Shown: positions 52,439 to 63,285 of the stretch, piece after piece
Numbering within the stretch: position 1 is the first letter of the stretch
Layout of the letters: each line of letters starts with the position of its first letter
Source: Hypoxylon rubiginosum
Lineage: Eukaryota; Ascomycota; Sordariomycetes; Xylariales; Hypoxylaceae
Direction: 5' to 3'
Length of the DNA: 64,000 nucleotides
NCBI GenBank assembly: GCA_902806565.1
Contig: CADCXA010000025.1
Coordinates: forward strand, 1,736,001-1,800,000
The notes under the pieces: model-generated
Seen by the model: only the letters and a program-made list of their open reading frames with translations
What the model was told of the DNA's origin: nothing
The model's database searches: none
Made by a program: the position numbers and the translations under genes

Positions 52439-53312
52439 CCATAGCGGCAAATGGTGGTTGCTCGGAATGGACTTAAAGTGGTAATGATTATGGTGGCAGG
52501 AATGATTCCATGCCCTGTATGTACCTTTACACCTAATTTGTATGGTGGGGTACAAGGTCCTACTGTCTGGAAATGGCTTTGAAATTTTGTAATGGCTTTG
52601 GTACTTTTGAATTTGGTTATGATTCTTGTATTTGGAATTATTCCTTCAATATATGGGGTTGCAATGGAATGGGGTATTGGAATGGGAATGGTTTCTTCCA
52701 AGGAATGGTTACTGCTGCCAGGAATAGTCTTGAGAAGGCAATGATTCCTCTCAATAGAATGGTTTCTTCCAAGGAATGATAACTGCTGCCAGGAAATGAT
52801 TACTGCTGCCAGGAATAGTCTTGAGAAGGCAATGATTTCTCTTAATAGAATGGTTTCTTCCAAGGAATGATAACTGTTACCAGGAATAATCTGGGAATAG
52901 CTTCAAAATTATTACCCCGCAACCTTTATTATATTGAATAACCAAACCTTATTATTAATTTCCTTAGCTTAGATGACGCAATTGGACTTAGAGAAAACAG
53001 CGTAATTCAGACAATGGTTCGAATCCTCAATATAATAATAAAAAAAGTTTCAAAATAAATGTATATAATAAAATATAAAATAGTACAAATAATACAAATA
53101 AAAAAAACCTAATATCAGAATAATAACAGGAAAATTGGAATAATATTTTGATTTTTTGTAAAGCTGGAATCATTCCGTTACAAGGAATCATTCCCTGACC
53201 TGGAAGCATTCCTTATAACAGGAATGATAGTATTTGAAGTGTTAATAGCTTTTTTTTCCCATAATTCCGACCTCCTGGAATCATTCCGAGCAACCACTAG
53301 TTGCCGCTATGG
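52439..53312. mobile_element. 874-bp non-autonomous DNA transposon with 31-bp TIRs and TA duplication
   Basis: The ends 52439-52469 (CCATAGCGGCAAATGGTGG...) and 53282-53312 are inverted copies matching at 29 of 31 positions, each flanked by TA (52437-52438 and 53313-53314). The interior is AT-rich, repeats GGAATGATTCC-like motifs on both strands, and contains long tandem units at 52688-52890. No transposase is encoded. The TIR plus TA pattern fits a Tc1/mariner-like miniature element. The left TA lies in a TA/CA-rich run, so the duplication alone is weak evidence; the TIRs carry the call. Confidence 0.85.
52688..52890. repeat. Tandem repeats of about 71 and 91 bp inside the transposon
   Basis: The landmark ATGGTTTCTTCCAAGGAATG starts at 52688, 52759 and 52850, giving spacings of 71 and 91 bp. 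The longer unit has an extra 20-bp copy of a TACTGCTGCCAGGAA-type segment. Confidence 0.85.
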
Positions 53313-53442
53313 TACCTAGAACATGTGGATTCGTTTTGATATCCATCCCGTCATCTAGTCATCTCGTTTATCAGTAATGTCCGCAATACCTAAGCAATAC
53401 TTTGAGAGAGGATGCGAGCATTGTCATTGTGGCAACTTGTGC

Positions 53443-53472
53443 CCATCCAATACCATCCAATACCATCCAATA
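53443..53472. repeat. 10-bp tandem repeat CCATCCAATA, three copies
   Basis: Three perfect consecutive copies of the ten-base unit in non-coding sequence. Confidence 0.9.
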
Positions 53473-54158
53473 CACACGTCCAGTTCTACCAGTCCATAAA
53501 AAAAAGAACTTCGAATGGGTCCCCGAGTATCCAGTTCCAGTACTCCATGCCTGGAAAAAACGCCGACCTTCCCAATTGTGGGACGACCACCTGACTACAT
53601 GAAAATTGTTTTCCGAGCGAGGAGAAATTTTTCTTCTTCTTCTTTTCCAAGCAAAGACTCAGCTGCTGGTGGTTCGGCTGTCCCTTGAATCGGGTTCGGA
53701 CAATGGGGCGTAACTATGTAGGCATAAGCCGTTCGCAAATCCCGACGTGGAGAGCAGATGATCCACACGGTCGGACCGTGAGCTGGCTAGATTACAAAGG
53801 ACTGACTACGACTATCTTGCGCTCGTCTGCTTGACTCGCGCTGCTCCAAAGGGTTACGTACATACAACCAGAACAAGTCATCATGGGGAGACCGCTTGTG
53901 GTTTCTCGCAGATTACAATATCCGGGATCCTATCGTAATCCTGGGTATTCTCCACGTTCCTCACGGCTTATACCGTCGAGCTCGTTGAGGGCTGGAGGGA
54001 TAGTGATAAGGACGAGGATGAGGAGTACGTAGTAGGGTTTCCATGGTCCACTATAAAAGACGTATTAAATAATACGACTATATATGTCAGAATATATACC
54101 TTTATATGCTGTATGTATGTATAGAAAATGTCACATCGATCTTATACATAGTAGAGCT

Positions 54159-54179
54159 TTATTACGTACTACGTAATAA
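54159..54179. repeat. 21-bp perfect palindrome with one-base centre
   Basis: Arms TTATTACGTA and TACGTAATAA are exact reverse complements around a single C at 54169. It could be a binding site or simply a chance hairpin. Confidence 0.75.
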
Positions 54180-56321
54180 TAGACACGATGTTACTATAGG
54201 TACATGGGAGAGCTACATGTAGCTAAGGGATTTTCCCACGCCGTTGGTACCTATCCGTGATGTTACATGGCTCAACATGGCTTACATGGCTCCCTGTGTT
54301 CCGTGTACATGTCTACCTCTTTCATTCATTTGCTTCATGCTTCAGGCTTCAGGGCGTCCCGGCCAAGGCGCGCTCTCTCGGCACATCGGTACTCCGGAGT
54401 TTACAAGCCATGTACAGGAGAGCGAGCGGGAAGGGATAATAGAAAAGGAAGTTCCCAAACTGAGGGCCGTCGCAGCAACATCAGCACCATGTAGTCATGG
54501 TCGAAAAGAGGGAAAACCTCGTACCACCTGAGCCATCCCAACTTGAACTGCTCCCCCCTATATCTCAGCACTTTATGTATAGTAGTAAAAGCATCCCTTT
54601 TTTATTTTCGCGCCTGAACCACCCCCCGGCATGGTTCCCCAGAAAGATTTCCCGCTAAGGTGATATGTCAGGACCTTTTTATGGCGCCGGCCATCGACAG
54701 ATCTTTGACGACCCGAGTCTCTGGGATGTACTAAACAAGCGTTGAATCCAAATTCCTCCCATGTTTCGCAGCTGGATCGAAGCTAAACAGAGATCATTCA
54801 TGCCCAGACGCGACGGCGCAGCCATATTTCAACTACATGCAGTATTCTATCATATATCAGAAAAGGCCAACCTTGGTGCATCTGCGTCCCCCTTCCCGCC
54901 TTTCTTATAATCCAGAGACGACGAACACATTATCTGCGCAAGGTATCGGCGCAAGGATACCTATTTTACACACCGCCCATTTCTTTCTTCACGGCAATAT
55001 AAGCCACCGGTATCTATATATGCATATGCACTACCGGCTCTCGTCCCAAGGCATGTGACACTCGGGACACGAAACGTACGTCGCATAGCATTGCGATTGC
55101 GCGTATACCTCTCAGATACAATGAAGAGACCTTCCATTTTGCCGTGCTGCGCTTCGCTTCGCTTCGGTTCTAATATGCCAACCATCACGTTGAAATCAGC
55201 AGCTCGTTTACTGTTTACTCATCAAGCCTTTAGAACTGGCGCCCGTGCTATTGTCAGCGTCGAAGGAGTCATCGCATTTATGGTACTATGAACGCTCACG
55301 CTGGAAGATATCTGAGATCATAAGAGCATATAATCAAGTCATCATTGGCACGTAAGTTAAAGCTATCCCGCTAACCTGCTAGGTATCTTGCTGTATCTCG
55401 CTGTCCCTCACGACATCGGCGATTTACTACCAACTTTCCATCTTTCTATTGGCGATCCCTTCGAGTGACCCGAAAATGTATGTATGCATTATGTAGATGC
55501 GGGCATCGTCGGCCGAATAGAAAGCATGCGAAGTTTCAAGGTCTTTTTCTCTCTCTCCCTCTTGATACGTCCTCAGGGTCGTCGCGCACACACCCCTTAC
55601 AACTAACTCCCCCTCCCAAATTCGCAACCCAGCTGCAGAGCCACCTCAGCCATCGTTCACGTGGATAATCCGCACCCTGGCCACCGCCACTGCGGTCCCC
55701 AGACTTGCCAAGGTCGCCAAGTGAGCACCCTCCAAGCTGCAGAGTCGCAGTGTGTAACAATCGAAAGGAACCTGGACTCCTTTTGGAGCCCGAAGGAGGA
55801 TAGGGTACTTCGAACCTGAAGAAACGGGGGGCCTCGACCTAGCAAAGATATTCCGGCGTCTGCCCCGGGGGAGGGCCTAGAGCTCCCAGCGGCTATCTGA
55901 CTCGTCTACTCGTCTAGGTACCTTATAGCCGCATCGAGACGCAGAGGTGTATCGAGTTTCATGGTTAATTCAATAATGTTTCATCGAAAACCTATTTCGT
56001 ATTTTTTCGTATTTATTTTCTTATGCGCGAAACGTGCTCTGGTGCTCTGGTGTTCTGGTTGCCCATGTGCCCCGGGCAGCCTGGGATGCTTTCATTTCCA
56101 TACTGTACCCAGCTTCGGGACCCCATCCACGCATCCACGCATCCACGGGGCCTTTTTTTGCCAAAAGCCTAGGCCACTCTCCATCCTACATTCCGTCGCA
56201 GTGGCCCATGTCGTCGACATCTGACTTGACCTCGGTTGAGCTATGACGCTCTCGGCCATATTTCCGCATTCACCACAATTTCTTGGTGAATCGTAATGTC
56301 CAGGCGGTCCCTCCGTAACCA

Positions 56322-56373
56322 CCCCCCCCTTTTCCACCCCCTTTTCCACCCCCCTCCCCCCCCGTTTACCCCC
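56322..56373 (-). other. G-quadruplex / i-motif candidate
   Basis: The plus strand carries C runs of 8, 5, 6, 8 and 5 bases separated by spacers of 1 to 7 bases, so the minus strand has five G runs of at least five. Every run exceeds the usual three-G requirement and the loops are short enough for a stable intramolecular quadruplex. Formation is inferred from sequence only. Confidence 0.7.
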
Positions 56374-59300
56374 GTTTACCATCCCGGTCAACCGAACCGA
56401 CATTTCTTTTCCACACCAAGTCGACACAACCTTCCCTTTTCCTTCGCTCTCGTTCCCAATGTAGCCACCCTGTAGTTTATACCTTGTCGCGACAAGTCGA
56501 AGCTAGTGCGGTTTAATTCTTACGTGCATACGCCGATTGTGGTGTGACTCTCACTAGCCCATCACACTAGGTAGATAATTGGGGCTTTTGACGACTTCAT
56601 ACCCGCCGCTATTATCTATATACGATGCAATTCCAATATGAATATACGTATTACGTATTCAATCCGAGGTGGATATAGCTTTGGTTTTATCAGTTGCTGA
56701 ATCATTTCGATTCTAATACTACCGCTGGTCCGTGACGATCCCTGGGCATCGGGGATCCATTCTATCCGAGTCTTTTTTTATCTATTTTTCTGGATTTTCT
56801 TTTTCTTTTCTTTTTTATCTCGCCTAAATGAGGTATAAGACGAAAATTACATATGATGTGTCAACAATATTATCAGCTTACCACTGCAAACTGCAGGTGA
56901 TAAAAAAAACCATGTCGTGATTTACAATTCATATACATATATACATGCATGAAAGAAGAAAGAAGGGAGATAGACAAGTTCCCAGGCGCGAGAGTTGGGT
57001 TTTAGAGATCTCAGATCCCATCCAAATTCCAGTTGATCTTAGAACCGAGCGCTACTGTATGGCCAAATACCAATCAATTCGCTCGAGCCTGCGCGTCAGG
57101 TCACATCCATCACTTTAAGGATCTCTCTTCGGCTATTTCGTTTTCCCCACAGGCCAAGTTGATTAGTCTCACCCGTCACTCTGGTAGCGAACAAAAATGA
57201 AGACCTCAAATTCGACGACAGTCAAGCCCGCTGGCGCCTACCGATCCAGCCACCGTCCCTCCCTCGCCTCTCGAGCTCGCCTTTCCACTGGACAGTCTGA
57301 CAAGTTCCGATCCCCAAGTTGCAGTTGCATGTGGCCGCCCCAACCCCTATTCGCGAGGGCGAGCCATATTATTGAACGTATACCTTGTCCGCCTCCCACA
57401 CTTCCCAGCCCAAAAGCAAGCCACGTCCCAGGGTCTCGCGTCGATGCTGCATACGCTACTGTAGTACGATAGCATGATACGGAGACTTGGCATTAGCGTG
57501 ACCTGGAGATGTCTCCAACGAGACAACAATGCATTCTCTTTTCAGCTGCAACGGTCTGTAACGAGCAAGAGTGTCTGCTACGGTGATCGAAACCGGCCAT
57601 CCCCTTCTCCATGCCTTCTTCGTGTTAGCCTCCAGGTCTTTCTCTCCTCTTGCTCTAGAGAAGAGTCTTGCTTACGCAACTAGACCTAGGTCTTGATTTT
57701 AGATCCCTTCAAACTACCAACTAGGTAATCATCTAGTTAAGTTCAGCTGAAAAGAAAGCCACTTACAGCTACAATATATACCAAAATAGTAAACTGTGAG
57801 AAGCATCCGGTCAACACAAATAAAGCAATTACCAAACCACCAATAGGTGTAGAGGATACCTTACTTCACCCCCGTTACCTCATCAGCCATCTAGCACCAT
57901 TTAACGCCCTCCTCGGTATTTGCTAACAGCCCAGGTCTAATAATTTCGGTATCCGTGTATCCGAACCGTACGCAGCTCCCACTTTCGATGCACACGCGAT
58001 CACGATGGCGCTATTACATAGAAGAACCCACAAATCGATGAAATGAGACGATGGCCGAGATAGGCGAGCAGGATAGGGACGCGTCGCCGCCACAAGATGC
58101 CTCATAACCCTCCCCCCCTAACCTGTATGAAGAGCCTGTATTAGAACCCTGAAAAAGTTCAGGTGGGACGGCGTCTGTTTGAGAAGAAGGGGGAGGGTGG
58201 TTGCCCAGGTGCGCGATGCACGCACGATATGTCTTCTCTTTCCAAATCGATTGGAATCTATTGGGAATATCAGATGGACCGATGCGGAAAGCAGATCTCT
58301 TCAACAACCCTGCCGCCAAGCGCTGCAGCGCCGATCACTCTCGAGCACTACACTTTCAGCTGCAAGCGGTCTTTCACACGCTTTTGCTTGCTTGGGGGTG
58401 GGAGGACCAAGCAGCCAAGTCAACCTCTCTCTATCTCTCTATGGGCAAGATTCGCATCCTAGTTGGCTAAACTAACACACAGAATAATATAAAGAAAAAT
58501 CCACAGTGGGTAATAAAACGAATTTCGACAAAAAGCAGGATATTCTCCCAAGAGTGCCTTGCAAGGATGAGTATGAGCAGCGAGTTCTCAAGAAGCAGAT
58601 AGGACAGCTCTTTCGACGCCATTGACGTCAACGACTGTCAAATAAATTGAATTTTCCTTCCCAAGAAAAATAAAATTCAATGGGACTTTACGTATTTACG
58701 TTCTATGTCATGGTCGTCCCCCGAAGAGGTATCATTTTTGCAAAAATCGTGTAAAAAGAATCGATTTTGTTGGCTCGATATAGTAGAACAATACAGGAAT
58801 TCGGCCCCTATTGGAGGCGCTTCGGGAATAAGGGGTTTTCTCAATACCTACGATACCTGCCTCGCTATTGTTTTCAAGATAATTGCCTGGGCTTTGCTGT
58901 CGTCTCTCCTAAGCACCCCGTATCTTCCGTATCTTCATGAACACCCAGATTCGCGATCCGCAAAGCAAGGACCTGAACATCCCGTGCTCGCTTGTCTCCC
59001 TAGCTTCGTTCGGCCAAACAGAACCGAGTTGACATATGCACGTTTGGATTTGCTCATTTCTTTTTCCTTTTTTTCCTCTCGCCCTCTTCCTCTTTACCCA
59101 GGTCGCTGGACCCTCACAAGATAATGGGTCATAGCGGCAGGATTAAACTCATCACAATGACTATCAAAAGTTTTTGTGGGTTAGCTGAAAATATGCCCCC
59201 TCCCAGAAAAAAAAAAGCCTGTGCAGTAGGTGTTGTACAAGATACTTGACAGTTGTCTGTCTTTTAGCCCATTTTGCCTCTCCTCCTAAGAACATTGGTG

Positions 59301-62139
59301 GCGCTTCAGCTTCAGCCTCGCGGTCTCATCTATCAAAATGTCTAGGGGCCATGTTTAAGTCGTGCTCACATCCATACCTCTCGATACCGGCAGTCTGGGC
59401 TCCATCAAACTCGTCCCGAACAGGCATTCCGGTCGCCGGATTACCGGGAAAAGAGCGAAAACAAATATGTAAGGAAATTTTATCTGCTGGTAATGAACTG
59501 CAACAACAGCAGGGGAAGGAAATTCGGGACACGGCTCGTCCGAACCATTCTGTCGTTTCGCATTGTTGCTACCTACTATGTAGACAGAAGAACATGGAAT
59601 GCTTCTCCCGTGTTTTCCTTCTCTCCCTTCGCCTCTCCCCGGGGTTGACCGACATTGATCGGACGAACGTCCTTCCATGGTCATATGACGAGTCCCGGAC
59701 CCAAAGAACGTAGGTCGTGCGTCTAACGGCATATCGAAGGTTGTCAGCTCGTGTTTGTATGCTGTGTCACCCAACACTGCCGCCCATCCCAATGTCTCAT
59801 AGGCGGGCAGGAAGAAAGAAAGAAAGAAGAAAAGGATATATGTGTTGTTGTCTAGAACCCTGGGAAAACAAAGGAGGGAGAGCCCAATTGCGGGAAGACG
59901 TCCGGACGGGCTTTTGTGGCTTGCATACAAGAATGTTCCCTGGCTTGGTCTAGCCAACGGCCCAAGCAGCCAAACATACGGCCCGCCTGAGAGGGTAATA
60001 ATAATAATAATAATTAACATGTTGCTTATGATTTTATGATTTATCGACTGACCGCAAGAAAGTCTCGCCTCTTCTTTTTTTTACAACCCCCTTTGCACAG
60101 GTACTATGCAGAGGTGATATTTCTCATCAACCAACATCTCACGAACCGCATTCGCCTTCTACGTACGTCGGTCCGTTTCCTGGTACGGCTGTCGCCTCTT
60201 TGAGTTTTTCTCGTACTTCTCTCGTCTTCGCATCTTGCTATGTACTGCGAAAGTAACTGCAGCCAGGAGGTAGGTAACCCTAACCTAAATGATACGTAAC
60301 TCTCGAGATATAATTTCCAGTATCGCGATCGCATCGTTACTAAGCAGTGGATTGCAACGATGGCTACGGCTCGGTTACATGAGATGTGCGTGACGAATGT
60401 CAGATTCTTTCCTCGATGGACTTGAGAGACATTGCTGCATAGATGACATCCAATGACATACCCAAGGTTCGGGAGTCGCCCATATAGCTAGGATATATCT
60501 CAGGGGCTAGACCTGTCCATTGCACCCTGACTGCGCATGAACGCGGGAGCGGTAGAGTAAGCTCAACCTTACATATGTCTCTTAAGGTTCTTCATCTTGG
60601 ACGTAAGATCATGCTTCCTTACGGCCCGTACCTATTGTGATCGAGAACCTCGTGCTGAAAGTTCAAACTCAATGCATAATGCATGAGTGAGAATTAAAAT
60701 AAAAATAAAAAAATAAGAAAAAAACCCGCAACCTTACCGTGACGAGTCGGAGCCGGTCATCTTCTCCGCATCCCCCAAGTTTTCGAGTGGCTCTGTCGGG
60801 CTCCGACTCTCTCTCCTATATGGCGAATCGTGGTCACTCCTTTTCCCAATGTGTATTTGGCCCCCATGTCAGCAATCCTCCTTTGAGGCTGAGAGAGAGT
60901 TTGCCGGTATACTGACTACCCTCTTGGCACCACATGATGTGTGCTCAAAGGTGGGATTTGTCCTGGCCTACTACGGAAGATGGAAGATGCCAAAGACCTA
61001 TCGTACCCCCCATCGTAGAGACGGCATCGATACTACACCAGATAGCGTCATTTTGGCATTATATCCTTACGACTCTGGACCAAAATGAAGTCATTCATGG
61101 CAGATATCAATCCTAGAGCCTGGTATCTAGCCAGGGAGCTGGGAGTTTCGTGGCTGCTTGTTAACCCCCCTTACCCAGCGTGAGCTAAGATAACCCTAAG
61201 TACGATGACGGCAAAGCCATGTGGTTGATATCCTAGCTTCCCTTCTGCAAGGATGTGCTTGAAGTAACCCATGTTCAATGAATAAGGTTGGGCTTTTGCA
61301 TTAGGCTAGATGGTTCCTTAGATAGCGAACTACTCTCTATGAATAGACGCACGAGCCTACGCATAGGCTCTCTTAGCTTGCGAAGCAGACGACGAGTGAG
61401 ATGTAGAGGTCTCCTTCCTCCAAGTGAATCGCGTCTGCATGGCCTATCTATCCGCTACAAGAAGCTTCTTAGCATGGCCTGCCCCTTAGACTACGTCCCC
61501 CCTGCCGTTTCTAAACAAAAACAAGCGAATTCGCCAACGTATCTTCTATGTAGGCTCGAAGACGACGGAAAGCTCAAGGTACTTAGAAAATGAGGTAGTA
61601 ATTTCGAGTACTGTACTGATAACCATTACATCAATACGCCCACTCGACTACGATACCACAATCTCTGGTATGGAACCCATGTTGACTCGATCGGAGACGT
61701 CCGAGGCCGAGAGCGGACGGAGCGAGTCATGAGAATTGTGACGTCCTTGCTCGACAACCCTGGGCATCGGACGAGTGGTCAGACTGGGTACTGGGATGAT
61801 AGACAGACCACATAAGTTCGGAGTGGCCGTCACATACCAACCATCGCGTACCCCGTCGTTCGACACCTACTCAAACGCGGTCCGATAACTGTGGCGAGGA
61901 CTGTGGTCCAAATGCCACCCACTGGAATAGTTCACACCGGTTTACAGCTATGATGATCAAGGGGTATGATGCTAATGAACCATACAGACTTTCGTTACTT
62001 ATGCGTATTTACTATGACCAATAGCTACAGAGAAAGCGCAGAACCGCCACCTAATTTCCGTACCTATCCAAGCAAGAGTTGCTTCCATCCAGAAGTCCTC
62101 CTCCGCCCCCCTAAGCCATCCCGGGGGACCCACCTACAC

Positions 62140-63285
62140 CTAGCAGGTGAAGACGGACGGGCCGGCGGGCTGGTACGCCTTGCCGCCGTTGTTGTAGATG
62201 TTGATCATGAGGCCCGGGTCGGTGGCCTTGTAGGCGCCCGGGAAGGAGACGAGGTCGGTCGGGGACGTGGACCCGCCGCCGCTGACGTGGACCTGGGCGC
62301 ACGAGATGTAGAACTGGGCGCCGCCCGCCGCGCTCGCGCTGTGCAGCGCCACGTGCTCGATCCGGAACAGGTAGTCGCCCTCGGCTAGGCACTGCGGCAC
62401 CGTGAAGTCGATCGTGGACTTGCCTATTCGAGTACAAGCTGTGGTTAGCAGGTGAAGGCTGACAAAAAGAATATTGATATGGATATGGACAAGTCGATGG
62501 TATATAAGGGGGGCAGGGGGGAGAGAGAGGATGGGGGAAAGAGGGAAGACGTACCGTTCGACGGCCATGTGTACTGGCCGCCCGAGGCTGTGGGCATGTC
62601 CTGGTACACCTTGAACCAGACCTTTCCGCTGCCGTCGAAGGCGGCGGCAGTCTGACCGGAGGGGACCTTAGCCATGTAGGCAGAGAGAGCTAGCACAGGG
62701 TTAGTATAACCTATGCCACAACTACACAGTGACTGGAGACATGAAGGCTCTCTCCATGTTATCGTGACATACTAGAGATAGACATGTTAGCTTTCCATCT
62801 TAGGCAATAGAATAAGAAGAGTGCCGCAGCTGCAGATCGTGGAACACCGAAACCATGGACGCCTTGTCTCGGCGCAGATCATTTTGCTTCACATGTGCAT
62901 ATGTAGATAGACAGGAGATAGTTACGTACCCGCCCGGGTGGTAGATGTTGGGAGCAGCAACCCAAGAGACCTTGCCGCCGGCCTGGACCTGCGTGGTGTC
63001 GGGGGCGCCGCCCGCGGCCCTCTGGTAGCACCGGATGGCGTCCGAGTTGACGTCGGTCACGGGGCCGTTGGACTGGAAGTTAGCCGTCTGGCGGACCGAC
63101 GACCAGGCCGACGTGCCGGCCAGGTTCGGGAACGTGTCTATAAGGCGGGTTTTGTCAGACCTTATGCCCAGTAGTACATAGCTTAAGACGGATAAGGGGG
63201 GGAACAGAGCAGACGAAATTTACGTACAATGCGGAGCAGCCTGGGCGCCGGCCGCCAGGAGTGCGAATGCTGCGACAGCCTTCAT
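62140..63285 (-). CDS. AA9 lytic polysaccharide monooxygenase (apparent one-base excess at a donor)
   Basis: Secreted copper enzyme that oxidatively cleaves cellulose or related beta-glucans. Likely exons 63285-63228, 63137 to 62931 or 62930, 62689-62555 and 62423-62140, about 227 aa, with no carbohydrate-binding module. The signal peptide is MKAVAAFALLAAGAQA; the histidine brace is H19 in APHYTFPNL and H86 in APNIYHPG, and the axial Tyr lies in AQFYISCAQVHV. Other AA9 blocks are YMAKVPSGQTAAAFDGSG and VWFKVYQDMPTASGGQYTWP. Odd points: the canonical GT donor at 62929 leaves exon 2 one base too long for the exon 3 frame, and Ala-Pro separates the usual signal cleavage site from the first His. 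Without the extra base the frame is open throughout (684 nt). Confidence 0.88.

Larger units (their letters stand above)
53315..62139. other. Gene desert, right part
   Basis: About 8.8 kb without a supportable gene. It has simple repeats (53443-53472, ATA repeat near 59995-60015), a near-perfect palindrome at 54159-54179, a C-tract zone at 56322-56373 and CT-rich runs. The longest open frame (59355-60020, minus, 221 codons) begins in the ATA repeat and has no recognisable domain. Confidence 0.5.

Noticed and set aside
52964..53034. Possible tRNA gene
   Set aside because: A and B boxes are present, but the T-arm pairs at only two positions and no acceptor stem forms.
59355..60020. 221-codon minus frame in the gene desert
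   Set aside because: It begins in an ATA microsatellite, has no family resemblance and mixed low-complexity content; kept only as a note.
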